DNA of 64,000 nt from Chryseobacterium sp. CY350 (lineage in GTDB: Bacteria > Bacteroidota > Bacteroidia > Flavobacteriales > Weeksellaceae). The stretch covers positions 3,782,001 to 3,846,000 of the forward strand of contig NZ_CP116034.1 of the NCBI RefSeq assembly GCF_027945075.1, written 5' to 3'. Numbering within the stretch: position 1 is the stretch's first letter; the number at the start of each line of letters is the position of its first letter. Made by a program: the position numbers and the translations under genes. The notes beneath the pieces were generated by a model that did no database searches, was not told the origin of the DNA, and worked only from the letters and a program-made list of their open reading frames with translations. Shown one piece after another: positions 53,580 to 64,000 of this stretch.

Positions 53580-53610
53580 TAAAAGCAACTTCGAAAGAGG
53601 TTGCTTTTTT
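53580..53610 (+). terminator. Terminator of rpsO
   Basis: AAAAGCAAC / GTTGCTTTT stem with loop TTCGAAAGAG-type and T6. Confidence 0.8.
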
Positions 53611-53671
53611 CGATTAAATAATAGTTGATAATAATTAAGGAGCATTATCCATCTATTTAATAAAAGATATT

Positions 53672-53679
53672 TAAATTTG
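53672..53679 (+). promoter_or_regulatory. -7 element of the PagL-like gene
   Basis: TAAATTTG, exact TAnnTTTG match, 26 bp before the TTG start at 53706. Confidence 0.45.
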
Positions 53680-53705
53680 CGCTTTTCACCTTCAACATAT
53701 TAGAT

Positions 53706-54896
53706 TTGAGATACTTTTACCTGTTTTTTCTGGTTTTCACATCTGCTTTTTTGTTTTCGCAGGATTTAGATTCAATTCCAAAATCAAATTTGCAGGGAAC
53801 AATAAGTTTTCAGGTCGGAAAATTTTTAGGAACAAACGACTACCTGAAAACACTTACTCACAGAGAATTTATCGGTGCTTCGGCAGAACTTACAGTGCAG
53901 ACAGACGGAAGTCAGGAGTGGCACAGACGATTCGGCAGACCATATTACGGTGGAGGTATAATCGCTTTTAATTACCTCAAAAATAGTGAGATGGGTAAAC
54001 CTTTCGCTGTATACGGTACATTTGGCGGAACAATGAGCCGGGCAAAAACTCATTCCTGGAATTACGAAACAAGTGCAGGTTTTGCTTTCAACTGGACTCC
54101 TTACGACTTGAAAAAAGGGTACAATAATCAGACATTCGGCTCTTCTGTGAGTATCTATATTAATCTAGGAGCTAGCTACAAACGTTACTTGGGGAAACAT
54201 TTCGACTTAGGTTTAGGCCTGAATTTTAATCATTTCTCAAACGGTGCTTTGAAACTTCCCAATAAAGGAATGAATACTTTTTCTCCTAAACTTTCCTTAA
54301 CCTATAATTTTAATGAAAGGCTGATTCCTAAAGAAGATTCTCTCTCTGCTTTTGATAAATATTCTACTCTGGATGTCAATGTTTTTGGCGCAGTGAGACA
54401 TTCTATTTTTTATGGAAAAGATCCGGGATTTGAAGATTTTGATGTTGATATGATCAGAAAATTTGAAGGTAAATATTACCAGAATTGGGGAGTAGAGACC
54501 GTTTACCACAGACAACTTACTTATAAGTCGTCTCTTGGCTTGGGAGCAGGTATCATGTATGACGAAGACTATAATCATAGATTTTATCAGGATGAATACG
54601 GAGTAATCCAGAGTACAAGAAGATTTAAAAAAGACCATCTTTTACTGCATGTTTTTCCTTCTTACCGTCTTTCGATCTCAAAATTTTCTATTCAGCTGCA
54701 GCCGGGATTTTATATCTTTAAAAAAGAAATAGACCGTCGTTACGATAAAACAATTTTTTATCAGCGAGTTGGCTTTCAATACACCATTGGAAGAAATCTT
54801 CTGGTGGGAATTGCATTAAGATCTTTCAAATTTCATAAAGCAGATTATATTGAATGGAGACTTGGTTACAGGATTTTTAATAAGAAAAATTTATGA
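53706..54896 (+). CDS. PagL-like lipid A deacylase / acyloxyacyl hydrolase
   Basis: 396 aa outer-membrane protein with an N-terminal signal (start TTG at 53706, MRYFYLFFLVF...). The PagL motif NHFSNGAL carries the catalytic His and Ser (HFS), and the following PNKGMNTFSPKLSLTYNF is typical. The second half looks like a further beta-barrel extension, making the protein about twice the length of minimal PagL, so it may be a two-part barrel. It would remove an acyl chain from lipid A. A -7 element TAAATTTG lies at 53672-53679. Confidence 0.8.
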   Translation: MRYFYLFFLVFTSAFLFSQDLDSIPKSNLQGTISFQVGKFLGTNDYLKTLTHREFIGASAELTVQTDGSQEWHRRFGRPYYGGGIIAFNYLKNSEMGKPFAVYGTFGGTMSRAKTHSWNYETSAGFAFNWTPYDLKKGYNNQTFGSSVSIYINLGASYKRYLGKHFDLGLGLNFNHFSNGALKLPNKGMNTFSPKLSLTYNFNERLIPKEDSLSAFDKYSTLDVNVFGAVRHSIFYGKDPGFEDFDVDMIRKFEGKYYQNWGVETVYHRQLTYKSSLGLGAGIMYDEDYNHRFYQDEYGVIQSTRRFKKDHLLLHVFPSYRLSISKFSIQLQPGFYIFKKEIDRRYDKTIFYQRVGFQYTIGRNLLVGIALRSFKFHKADYIEWRLGYRIFNKKNL

Positions 54897-54963
54897 TTAA
54901 GGTGAAATTAATATGAATATTTCTTCTTATCAACTTTAAATCTTCTATTTAAAACAAAAGCCT

Positions 54964-54971
54964 TAAATTTG
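54964..54971 (+). promoter_or_regulatory. -7 element of pnp
   Basis: TAAATTTG, 67 bp before the pnp ATG, giving a leader of about 60 nt. Confidence 0.45.
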
Positions 54972-55038
54972 CAAACGAAATTTAGACGAAATATCAATAA
55001 TTAAAGCGCTCAATACGGAGTGCAACACAAAACAATTT

Positions 55039-57255
55039 ATGAGTATACCTCAAGCAATTACAGAAACGATCATTCTTGCAGACGGCAGAGAGATCACAAT
55101 CGAAACAGGAAAACTGGCGAAACAAGCTGACGGTTCTGTTGTAGTAAAAATCGGCGGAACAATGCTTTTAGCAACTGTTGTAGCCAGCAAAGAAGCAAAA
55201 GATGGTGTAGATTTCTTACCATTAACAGTAGATTACAGAGAAAAATTCTACGCAGGCGGAAAAATCCCCGGAAACTTTTTCAGAAGAGAAGCGAGACCAT
55301 CTGATCAGGAAATCCTGACGATGCGTTTGGTAGACAGAGTTCTAAGACCATTATTCCCTGAAGATTTCCATGCGGAAGTTCAGGTGATGATTTCATTAAT
55401 TTCTTATGACGGACTTTCAATTCCAGATGATTTAGCAGGTCTTGCAGCTTCGGCAGCAATTGCGATCACTGATATTCCTTTCAACGGACCAATGTCTGAA
55501 GTAAGAGTCGTAAGAATCGATGGAAAATTAGCAGTAAATCCTAATTATGAAGATCTTAAATTGGCTGACCTTGACATCATGGTGGGAGCAACTAAAGATT
55601 CTATCGTAATGGTGGAAGGTGAGATGAAAGAAATTTCTGAAGCAGAAATGCTTGAAGCTATTCAATTCGCTCACGTTGAAATTAAAAAACAAGTTGAAGC
55701 TCAGGAAAGATTGGCTGAAAAAGTAGGCAAATCTTTACCAAAAAGAGAATACAGCCACGAAAATCACGACGAAGCAATTCGTGAGAAAGTGTGGAAAGAA
55801 ACATACGATAAAGTATACGAAGTAGCAAAAATTCCTTCAGGAAAAGAGGAGAGAGGTGAGAAATTCAAAGCTGTTTTAGCTGAATTCCTGTCTCAATATG
55901 TAGAACATGCTGAAGAATTAGAAAGAGTGACTCCTTTTGCAAAAGTATATTTCCACGATGTGGAAAAAGAAGCGATGCGTCAGATGATTTTGAATGATAA
56001 AATACGTCTTGATGGTCGTGATCCTCAAACGATTCGTCCGATCTGGAGCGAAATCGATTATTTACCGGGAGCTCACGGTTCTGCAATCTTCACAAGAGGT
56101 GAAACTCAGTCTTTAACTGCTGTAACTTTAGGTTCGGTAAAAGATGCGAACATGGTAGACAGCGTAATGGTAAATTATGACGAAAGATTTTTCTTACATT
56201 ATAACTTCCCGCCGTTCTCAACAGGTGAAGCTCGTCCTTTGAGAGGAACTTCAAGAAGAGAAGTTGGTCACGGAAACTTAGCTCAGAGAGCTTTGGCAAA
56301 CATGATCCCGGAAGAAAATCCTTATACAATCCGTATCGTTTCTGATATTTTAGAATCAAACGGTTCATCTTCTATGGCAACTGTTTGTGCAGGAACTTTA
56401 GCATTGATGGATGCGGGTGTTCAAATTAAAAAACCGGTTTCAGGTATTGCAATGGGATTGGTAACTGATGTAAAATCAGGGAAATTCACTGTACTTTCTG
56501 ATATCTTAGGTGATGAAGATCACTTGGGAGATATGGACTTTAAAGTAACCGGAACAGCAGACGGTATCACCGCTTGCCAGATGGATATCAAAGTTCAGGG
56601 ATTGACTATGGAAATTATGGAAAAAGCGCTTCTACAGGCTAGAGACGGAAGATTACATATTCTTGATAAATTAAACGAAACAATTTCTGCACCAAGAGAA
56701 GACGTGAAGCCTCACGCTCCGAAAATGGTGATGTTAGAGATCTCTAAAGATTTCATCGGTGCCGTTATCGGACCTGGTGGAAAAATCATTCAGCAAATGC
56801 AGAAAGATACGGATACGGTTATTGCAATCGAGGAAGTTGGAGAAATCGGAAGAATCGAGATTTCTGGTGTTAGCAGAGAGAAAATCAACGAAGCGATCGC
56901 AAGAATCAACGAGATTACTTTTGTACCGACTGTAGGTGAAGTTTACCAAGGTAAAGTAGTAAAAGTAATGGATTTCGGAGCATTCGTAGCGATCGCAAAA
57001 GGTACAGAAGGTCTTCTTCACATCTCTGAAATCGAGTGGGCTCGTCTGGATAAAGTTCCTTATAAAGAAGGTGACGAAGTTGAGGTGAAATTTATGGGTT
57101 ATGATGACCGTAAAAAAATGAAACTTTCTAGAAAAGTTTTGTTGCCAAGACCAGAAAGACCGGCTCAAAAACCGAGAAATGAAGGTAACGTAAATCCTGA
57201 AGGTAAAGACCAGCCGGGAGAACACAAGCCTTTGAACGAACCACAACAGGACTAA
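55039..57255 (+). CDS. pnp: Polyribonucleotide nucleotidyltransferase (PNPase)
   Basis: 738 aa phosphorolytic 3'-5' exoribonuclease. Two RNase PH domains (about 15-145 and 315-545; [20 protein letters not shown] with [13 protein letters not shown], and [19 protein letters not shown]), linker, KH (about 560-620, [11 protein letters not shown]) and S1 (about 625-700, [18 protein letters not shown]). The C-terminal tail is Pro/Glu-rich. Full length. The usual rpsO-pnp order is kept here, though a PagL-like gene lies between the two. Confidence 0.97.
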   Translation: MSIPQAITETIILADGREITIETGKLAKQADGSVVVKIGGTMLLATVVASKEAKDGVDFLPLTVDYREKFYAGGKIPGNFFRREARPSDQEILTMRLVDRVLRPLFPEDFHAEVQVMISLISYDGLSIPDDLAGLAASAAIAITDIPFNGPMSEVRVVRIDGKLAVNPNYEDLKLADLDIMVGATKDSIVMVEGEMKEISEAEMLEAIQFAHVEIKKQVEAQERLAEKVGKSLPKREYSHENHDEAIREKVWKETYDKVYEVAKIPSGKEERGEKFKAVLAEFLSQYVEHAEELERVTPFAKVYFHDVEKEAMRQMILNDKIRLDGRDPQTIRPIWSEIDYLPGAHGSAIFTRGETQSLTAVTLGSVKDANMVDSVMVNYDERFFLHYNFPPFSTGEARPLRGTSRREVGHGNLAQRALANMIPEENPYTIRIVSDILESNGSSSMATVCAGTLALMDAGVQIKKPVSGIAMGLVTDVKSGKFTVLSDILGDEDHLGDMDFKVTGTADGITACQMDIKVQGLTMEIMEKALLQARDGRLHILDKLNETISAPREDVKPHAPKMVMLEISKDFIGAVIGPGGKIIQQMQKDTDTVIAIEEVGEIGRIEISGVSREKINEAIARINEITFVPTVGEVYQGKVVKVMDFGAFVAIAKGTEGLLHISEIEWARLDKVPYKEGDEVEVKFMGYDDRKKMKLSRKVLLPRPERPAQKPRNEGNVNPEGKDQPGEHKPLNEPQQD

Positions 57256-57272
57256 TCATCCATATATAATAG

Positions 57273-57298
57273 AATCCCTCTTTTGAGGGATTTTTTTT
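57273..57298 (+). terminator. Terminator of pnp
   Basis: AATCCCTC-TTTT-GAGGGATT followed by T6. Confidence 0.85.
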
Positions 57299-57337
57299 GC
57301 CTTAAATTTAATTATCTTTAAACTTTAAATTTATTAA

Positions 57338-57694
57338 ATGAAAAAACTATTTACTCTCTCGCTTATTTCTTTATCATCTTTAAGCTTTGCACAGACCGTG
57401 AATGATGTTCCCTTAAAAGACATTGATGTAGATTACATTCAGATCATTGGTACGGGTAGATCGCTCAGCACAAAAGTAAATGTGGAGATCGATTTCGGGC
57501 AGGAAACAAAATCCATATCATTTAAAAATGGAACCAATATCAAAGACGAAAGAGGGCGAAATGTTAAATTCAATTCGATGATGGATGCTTTAAACTTCAT
57601 GTCTGCGAACGGATATTCATTTCAGTTTGCTTATACAACCAATAATGAAAAAGATGAAGCAGTGTATTATATTTTAAAAAAGAAAGACAGATAA
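57338..57694 (+). CDS. Small secreted protein of unknown function
   Basis: 118 aa with signal peptide (MKKLFTLSLISLSSLSFAQ). The mature part is mixed alpha/beta (IDVDYIQIIGTGRSLSTKVNVEIDFG, MDALNFMSANGYSFQFAYT), without known motif. Sits between pnp and the long leader of the cold-shock gene. Confidence 0.65.
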   Translation: MKKLFTLSLISLSSLSFAQTVNDVPLKDIDVDYIQIIGTGRSLSTKVNVEIDFGQETKSISFKNGTNIKDERGRNVKFNSMMDALNFMSANGYSFQFAYTTNNEKDEAVYYILKKKDR

Positions 57695-57804
57695 GAGGTT
57701 TTAAATTATAGATTTAAAGTAAACATAAAAGGTGGATTCGTGTTTATAAATAAACTGGAATTCAATTATTTAAATAATAGTCGTCAAAATCCGTGGAATT
57801 GTCG

Positions 57805-58196
57805 TATATTTGTACTATAAATAAGAAGAAGGTTTCTGCTTATCTTAAACTTTTACAGTTTAGAATACTCTTTATCCCTCAGTTTTCTTTATTCTGAATG
57901 CCTATTTTAACTTTTATTTCCTGTAAATAAGTCTTACTTACGGCATTACGAATCACCACGACTGACAACGTGCAGAACACTTTTAACTTCTTTTCAGAGC
58001 GTTGAAATGATTGTAACAATCAAAAAACTTTCTGGTAACGATCATAAATTCGAAAAAATTTATTATCTTAATGCAGCGAAATCATTATAAGAATTCAAAA
58101 GGAATCTTTAATGATGATTAACAATACCCTTTGATGAAATCATAGTGAATCATCAAAATTGAAATTCAGAAAATAACAATTAATATACAATAATAT
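57805..58196 (+). promoter_or_regulatory. Cold-shock-type promoter with long 5' leader
   Basis: TATATTTG at 57805-57812 is a perfect -7 element and the ATG of the cold-shock-domain gene is at 58197, so the leader would be near 375 nt, like the thermoregulatory leaders of cspA-class genes. No reading frame fills the region. Several short complementary segments are present; a defined structure cannot be drawn by eye. The gap 57695-57804 has nothing else visible. Confidence 0.45.
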
Positions 58197-58631
58197 ATGG
58201 CGGATTCTTTCTCAAAAAAAGAAAACTTTAAGAAAAAATTACAGAAGCAAAAGGAAAAAGCGATACGTCGCGAAGACCGAAAAAATACCAATGACAAAGG
58301 AAAAAGTCTTGATGACATGATCATGTATGTAGATGCAAACGGTCAGTTAACAAGTACACCTCCGGATAACTCTAATGCAGAGGCTATCAATTTGGATAAC
58401 ATTCAGTTGGGTGCAGCTCCTATTCAGGAGGAAGATCCAATCAAGTCTGGTATCGTTACATTTTTCAGTGACAAAGGATACGGGTTTATCACAGAAGATA
58501 ATTCTAAAGAAAATGTATTCTTCCACAGTAACAACTGTATTGATATCATCAAGAAAGGAAACAAGGTGTCTTTCGAAAAAGAAAGATCACCAAAAGGTTT
58601 TTCTGCAATTAATATCAAAATCATCAGATAG
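58197..58631 (+). CDS. Cold-shock-domain protein with basic N-terminal extension
   Basis: 144 aa. The C-terminal half (about 84-144) is a cold-shock domain with KGYGFITED (RNP1) and NVFFHSN (RNP2). The N-terminal half (about 1-80) is very basic, with KKENFKKKLQKQKEKAIRRED followed by acidic linker, and should bind RNA non-specifically. Likely an RNA chaperone. Preceded by a long leader, as expected for cold induction. Confidence 0.9.
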   Translation: MADSFSKKENFKKKLQKQKEKAIRREDRKNTNDKGKSLDDMIMYVDANGQLTSTPPDNSNAEAINLDNIQLGAAPIQEEDPIKSGIVTFFSDKGYGFITEDNSKENVFFHSNNCIDIIKKGNKVSFEKERSPKGFSAINIKIIR

Positions 58632-58655
58632 TTTTTTAAAACTATATATAAAAAC

Positions 58656-58690
58656 AAACCGCTTCAGCAATGAGGCGGTTTTTGTTTTTT
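58656..58690 (+). terminator. Terminator of the cold-shock gene
   Basis: CCGCTTCA-GCAA-TGAGGCGG (one G-U) with T5 and T6 runs. The minisatellite begins 8 bp after its end. Confidence 0.75.
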
Positions 58691-58697
58691 GGTCTTT

Positions 58698-58991
58698 GGG
58701 AAACAAGAATATTGTTTCGGGAATCAAGAACATTATTTTGGGAAACAAGAATATTGTTTTGGGAGACAAGAATATTGTTTTGGGAAGCAAGAATATGATT
58801 TTGGGAGACAAGAATATTGTTTTGGGAGACAAGAATATTGTTTTGGGAAGCGAGAATATTGTTTTGGGAGACAAGAATATTGTTTTGGGAAGCAAGAATA
58901 TGATTTTGGGAGGCAAGAATATTGTTTTGGGAGACAAGAATATTGTTTTGGGAAGCGAGAATATTGTTTTGGGAGACAAGAATATTGTTTC
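58698..58991. repeat. 21 bp minisatellite, 14 copies, with a 105 bp higher-order repeat
   Basis: Fourteen exact-period 21 bp units (GGGAnnC-AAGAATATTGTTTT style) run from 58698 to 58991. Units 5-9 (58782-58886) and 10-14 (58887-58991) are almost identical 105 bp blocks, differing at one base in the second unit of each, so the array grew by duplication of a five-unit block. Unit variants differ only at three to four sites. All six frames through it are open or nearly so because of the period of 21, which explains long but meaningless reading frames on both strands. Each unit has a short hairpin (ACAA-GAATA-TTGT). Confidence 0.95.
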
Positions 58992-59006
58992 GGCATATGA
59001 GATTAT

Positions 59007-59040
59007 AAAAACATCCTTACAAAATATTTTGCAAGGATGT
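59007..59040 (-). terminator. Terminator of the 59114 gene
   Basis: A 30 nt near-palindrome (ACATCCTT ... AAGGATGT, inner CAAAATATTTTG) at 59011-59040, followed by T5 on the minus strand. One mismatched pair. Confidence 0.7.
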
Positions 59041-59113
59041 ATGATGATTAATTGCCGAAGGTACAGATTGTTCTTTTGCACTGTTTGTAAACAGATGCCT
59101 GTGCTTGCTTTTG

Positions 59114-59833
59114 CTATTTCTCGGAAAATTTAATTGCTGAAACGTTTGTGTACTCTGGGGAAGTGGCGCCATAGAGGCTCTTCACATATTTTTTGACGTT
59201 TTGAGCGATGGTGTACAATCCGGTTCCTTCTGCGTATAGCATTTTGTCTCTTTCTATCATTCTGGTGTTGAGTTCAGATTCGGTCTGGTCGATCACGAGC
59301 GTTGCACTTAATAAGGAAGAATGGTAGGTGTTGAGGTTGTTTAGTTTTAAATCTGCTTCATTGGGTGCATAGTTCGGAATTGTTCCCAACAGCTGCACAA
59401 GAAGCCCGAAATTCTCTGTCTGCTGTGTGTAAGACTGGCGTGAAGTGGAAACCGTTCTGGGAGCTTCTTTACCTTCTTCAGGTGGAGTAGTGGTTTTCTT
59501 TGAACTGCCCTGCATGGCTCGGTTTAAAGATCTCGCCTGATCTAACGTACCCTGCGGTAAACCTAAAATCTCGAGCAGATTCATGATGCTGGTACAGGTT
59601 GATTTTAAATTTTCAAAAGCCGACTGACGGGCAACGATTGCGTTTTTGTTGGCTTGTCTTTTATCGGCCACTTCGTTTAATTTTGCATTAGCATTGTTGT
59701 ACAATGTCTGAAGGCTGGCTAATGAAATGTTTTCTACGGGAGGATTGTAAAGGCTGTAAGTGTTTACCTGTTGTGTGATTTTTTGAAGGTTGGCTACATT
59801 TTTAGCGTGCCCTACTTCGGAGTGGCTTGACAT
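59114..59833 (-). CDS. Helical protein of unknown function
   Basis: 239 aa, no signal or membrane segment. Predicted mainly alpha-helical, with repeated heptad-like stretches (LQTLYNNANAKLNEVADKRQANKNAIVARQSAFENL; ATLVIDQTESELNTRMIERDKMLYAEG) and a Pro/Lys/Glu-rich break near 115-130. I do not recognise a family. Transcribed towards the minisatellite and ended by a hairpin. Its place next to the RNA-repair cluster may be chance. Confidence 0.65.
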   Translation of the reverse strand: MSSHSEVGHAKNVANLQKITQQVNTYSLYNPPVENISLASLQTLYNNANAKLNEVADKRQANKNAIVARQSAFENLKSTCTSIMNLLEILGLPQGTLDQARSLNRAMQGSSKKTTTPPEEGKEAPRTVSTSRQSYTQQTENFGLLVQLLGTIPNYAPNEADLKLNNLNTYHSSLLSATLVIDQTESELNTRMIERDKMLYAEGTGLYTIAQNVKKYVKSLYGATSPEYTNVSAIKFSEK

Positions 59834-59944
59834 AGTATTTGTGTTTTTAAATTAGAATTCAAATATAAATATTATTTTGAATGAAATTGTTTTTGGAGTG
59901 AAATATTTTGGTATTCAGGATATTATGTTAAACTGGGGTTGTTG

Positions 59945-59972
59945 AAAACCCCGGCGTGGAGGCTGGGGTTTT
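59945..59972 (-). terminator. Hairpin before the 60029 gene 3' end
   Basis: AAAACCCC and GGGGTTTT form an 8 bp stem with a 12-base loop; an overlapping GGGGTT-GTTGA-AACCCC hairpin (59935-59952) could compete with it. Likely end of the 60029 transcript on the minus strand. Confidence 0.5.
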
Positions 59973-60028
59973 AGATTAGAAGACCGGATTGTAAATCAGC
60001 GCTATCAATATTAGCTGGCAAGAACTAT

Positions 60029-61087
60029 TTATTTATAGAGGTTTTCTCTAATCTCCACTAAAATTTTTGTTGTCTTTTCTAAATTGGGATGTTCAGGAAG
60101 AGATGACTTTAAGTGATAATATTCAATCGACCGAATCAATCCTTCAGCTTTTTTCATTACGGCATCATACGACCAGTTTCCGGCTTTTATGTCTAATAAT
60201 TCATCGCGTTTTTCCACACGAATATTTAAGGAATTGGTTTTAAAAATCTGTTCACAAGACTGCAAAAGACGAATCGTGTGCATCATGTTTTTGCTGTCAT
60301 AGTTTTGTCCGTGGTTTTGGTTGACGTTGTAGCGATCTTCGTTACGTTCTGAAACCCATTTCCAATATTCACGGTAATCTTTGCAGTAGGTGGAGTAGGC
60401 GTCGAGATTACAAAACATAAAAGCTTCCGATTTTTCTCCTTTTGGAATTGATGACAGAGAAACCTGATTAGCTTCTTCATTCTGGATAATTCCTTTATAG
60501 TTTAAATCTCCTGATTCGTTGTAGAAAAGTGCAAACATTCCTTTGGTATTGTCGATGCTCACCAATCCGCATCTCTCTGGCGAAAGATCACTTTCTAGAA
60601 GCCATTTTTTTAATGGAATCGAACCATTGTTTTCTAAAATATAACAGAAATCCAGGATCGATTTTCTTTCCTTTTCGACAGGATTTAAAATCTTTTTATT
60701 GAGTCCTTTTGCTTTTTTGATCTGTGAAATCGCATAACCCGCAAAAGTGTCTTTGCATAATTTCGATAGGAAATCTTCAGATTTCAACAAATCCATCAAC
60801 GGATTTGTATGTTGAATACAGTCTTCCGGACTTGCCAGAATTTCCAGAATATTAGGATTATTTTTCTGTAATAATTCTACAAATCTCCCGATCTCATAGT
60901 ATGAAATATCATTCGTTTCATTAGAAATCTGCGGAATATAGTTTAACCCAAAAAAGTCTTCTTTTGGTAAGAAATATACTCCACGGATGTCTGTATCTGA
61001 GTTTTCTGTGGCGAGCCCGAAAGAGCGGCTTCCGGAGATAGATTGGAAGAGTATCAATTCACGGGATGTTAGGCTATGGATGGTCAT
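60029..61087 (-). CDS. RlaP-type DNA polymerase-beta superfamily nucleotidyltransferase (PF10127-like), 352 aa
   Basis: Soluble protein with an N-terminal minimal nucleotidyltransferase: GSRSFGLATENSDTDIRG, i.e. GS at 19-20 and the metal-binding D31-x-D33. This fits the PF10127 family, whose founding members are RNA-repair polymerases (RlaP). The remaining 300 residues are helical and of unknown job. It precedes a second, shorter member of the same family (62372-63124). The HExxH gene starts 6 bp away on the same strand, so it is operonic. Confidence 0.75.
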   Translation of the reverse strand: MTIHSLTSRELILFQSISGSRSFGLATENSDTDIRGVYFLPKEDFFGLNYIPQISNETNDISYYEIGRFVELLQKNNPNILEILASPEDCIQHTNPLMDLLKSEDFLSKLCKDTFAGYAISQIKKAKGLNKKILNPVEKERKSILDFCYILENNGSIPLKKWLLESDLSPERCGLVSIDNTKGMFALFYNESGDLNYKGIIQNEEANQVSLSSIPKGEKSEAFMFCNLDAYSTYCKDYREYWKWVSERNEDRYNVNQNHGQNYDSKNMMHTIRLLQSCEQIFKTNSLNIRVEKRDELLDIKAGNWSYDAVMKKAEGLIRSIEYYHLKSSLPEHPNLEKTTKILVEIRENLYK

Positions 61088-61093
61088 ATTACA

Positions 61094-62155
61094 TTATTTA
61101 AAATAGCGGGATCTCAGAATTTCGTATTGGGTCAATCCTCTGTGTTTCGGTGAATCTTCTATTTTTTGTTTCCATGAAGAGTCTAATTTGTCTAAAATAT
61201 ATCCCAATGCTGCTCCTTTATCATACGATGCTTGTCTTGCCAGATACTCATGGTAAGGCTTATTTTGAATTATAAGTTCTAAGGCTTGCGAAAAATTTAA
61301 TGATTTACCTTGTTCATTGGTATTAAAATGTTTGTCTTTGGCAGTAAGATCAGAAAATCTATGTTCTAAGTATTGTGCGGTGCCCTCTATTGCTTCACTG
61401 TTCTTTTCAGCGATAAGCTGTGGCCACTTTTTAAACCTGATATCACGAATTTCAACCCATTGCTTCATAATAGAATCAAGTTTTTTAGTATCTGTGGCTT
61501 CTAATCCTTCGTCCAGCAGTTTATATTCTTTTCTCAGGAGATCAAAATTTTCTTTATTGTATGGATAATTTTCTATGTAATCTCCTCCATCTTTATCGTA
61601 GATCCAATTTTTCTGTACATATAGATGAAAGGCTTCATGTAGAGAAAAATAGTTAAAATCTAGATAAATTTTTTTATCAAATAATTCAGGATAAAATTTA
61701 AAAGCCAGCATTTCTTTATTCTGTAATGTTGTATATCTGAAAGCTGCAGGTAATAAATATTTTACAGATTCAATTCCCAAAGATTTTGCTAAGTAAACGT
61801 CTTTCAGATAGGGATTGCCTGGAAAATTGATCTTTTTATACTTTTTCGTATCCACCCACTTACTGGTGTTAATTAAGTATATATAGTAAGATATGTATTT
61901 GGATTTATTAGACCGAATTAATATTAAAGGCTCCTTATTATATTGATATGCCGACGTCCAAAGCTTATCTGCTGATTGATCAAATGTTTTATATTGTAAG
62001 GTTAATTCATCAAACATTTTCTGATCGGTAGGGTCTAACTCGGAATAGCTGTCTGGAGAAGGTTTTAACAAGAAATATGCTAAGATGAGAACTGCGATAG
62101 TCAAAAAAAAGATCACGAAGTGTCTTCTTTTGACATTTTTTTTAAAAATTGTCAT
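61094..62155 (-). CDS. Membrane-anchored HExxH (zincin-like) protein
   Basis: 353 aa with one N-terminal membrane segment (about 12-31, cytosolic N-terminus rich in Lys/Arg) and a large extracytosolic domain. HEAFH at 173-177 is a zinc-protease HExxH, and EAIEGTAQ has E257 as a likely third ligand, giving a gluzincin arrangement (HExxH + E). No other family features recognised. It overlaps by operon spacing with the nucleotidyltransferase gene. Proteolytic activity is inferred from motif only. Confidence 0.65.
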   Translation of the reverse strand: MTIFKKNVKRRHFVIFFLTIAVLILAYFLLKPSPDSYSELDPTDQKMFDELTLQYKTFDQSADKLWTSAYQYNKEPLILIRSNKSKYISYYIYLINTSKWVDTKKYKKINFPGNPYLKDVYLAKSLGIESVKYLLPAAFRYTTLQNKEMLAFKFYPELFDKKIYLDFNYFSLHEAFHLYVQKNWIYDKDGGDYIENYPYNKENFDLLRKEYKLLDEGLEATDTKKLDSIMKQWVEIRDIRFKKWPQLIAEKNSEAIEGTAQYLEHRFSDLTAKDKHFNTNEQGKSLNFSQALELIIQNKPYHEYLARQASYDKGAALGYILDKLDSSWKQKIEDSPKHRGLTQYEILRSRYFK

Positions 62156-62371
62156 AACTTTTTTTCATTTGTATTTCCGGCAAATATAAACATTTTTTCT
62201 TTTCCTATTTTTTGTCAAAGATTCAGATAAAATGTATTAAAGTTATTTTTTGCTTAAAGTGATAATCCTGCAATATCTTAATGAAAATTTATTGGTTTAA
62301 TGAAATCAGAAATAGTTGATTTAGTATAAAGCTTTTTCAAAGTTCATTATCAAATTCATAGTAGATATTTC

Positions 62372-63323
<952 letters not shown>

Positions 63324-63335
63324 ATTGACCAACAA

Positions 63336-64000
<665 letters not shown>

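Noticed and set aside
58698..58991. CRISPR array
   Set aside because: Units are directly adjacent with no unique spacers, the period is 21 bp, and no cas gene is in the window.
58375..59133. Long plus-strand reading frame through the minisatellite, with minus-strand and third-frame counterparts (58587-59081, 58689-59000, 58733-58996)
   Set aside because: The period of 21 is a multiple of 3, so any stop-free unit stays open in several frames on both strands. The plus frame also overlaps the real cold-shock gene and has no start context.

Overview
The window looks like chromosomal DNA of a Weeksellaceae bacterium, most likely Chryseobacterium or a close relative (Flavobacteriia, Bacteroidota). 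The reasons are AT-rich intergenic DNA, repeated promoters of the Bacteroidota type (TAnnTTTG at -7), a gliding-motility lipoprotein GldD, a fused CcoN-CcoO cbb3 oxidase, a Bacteroidota-type T6SS sheath pair TssB/TssC, a CCC-motif membrane protein and few Shine-Dalgarno sites. The assignment rests on gene content and remembered family resemblance, not on a search.

Layout. 1-5200: lipoyl synthase, a divergent AraC regulator/MFS exporter pair, a SpoIIAA-like protein and a DadA-like oxidase. 5250-12140: a VWA protein, two SIMPL (DUF541) proteins, an NTF2-like protein, then a TPR sensor kinase and LytTR response regulator, and a lipocalin. Three copies of a direct repeat with exactly 21 bp periodicity lie in front of these genes and look like LytTR operators. 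12200-33250: mostly housekeeping and envelope genes (cinA, two tandem M13 metallopeptidases, tssBC, mutY, gldD, a PfkB kinase preceded by a 49 bp tandem repeat of overlapping mini-ORFs, SurA-like PPIase, nitronate monooxygenase, queG, an L,D-transpeptidase-like lipoprotein, a PAS histidine kinase).

33600-47000 is a respiratory/microaerobic island: a sigma-region-2-only protein, three Crp/Fnr paralogues, small lipoproteins, a DCC-family protein, CcoNO, CcoQ, a lone SdhB-type iron-sulfur protein, CcoG, a short-chain epimerase and a FAD-Rieske oxidoreductase. Five palindromes of the form ATGAY-N4-RTCAT sit 36.5-37.5 bp from a -7 element, as expected for class II Crp/Fnr activation, in front of the three regulators and two lipoprotein genes. 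This defines a candidate regulon.

47400-58700: tRNA-Leu(CAA), an MBL hydrolase, a conserved unknown, fRMsr, a BtuF-like protein, MgtE, rpsO, a PagL-like deacylase, pnp, and a cold-shock-domain protein with a long leader. A 14-copy 21 bp minisatellite (58698-58991) follows. 59100-64000 (minus strand): an unknown helical protein, then two RlaP-type nucleotidyltransferases, a membrane-anchored HExxH protein and the C-terminal part of RtcB, which together suggest an RNA-repair neighbourhood that continues beyond the window.
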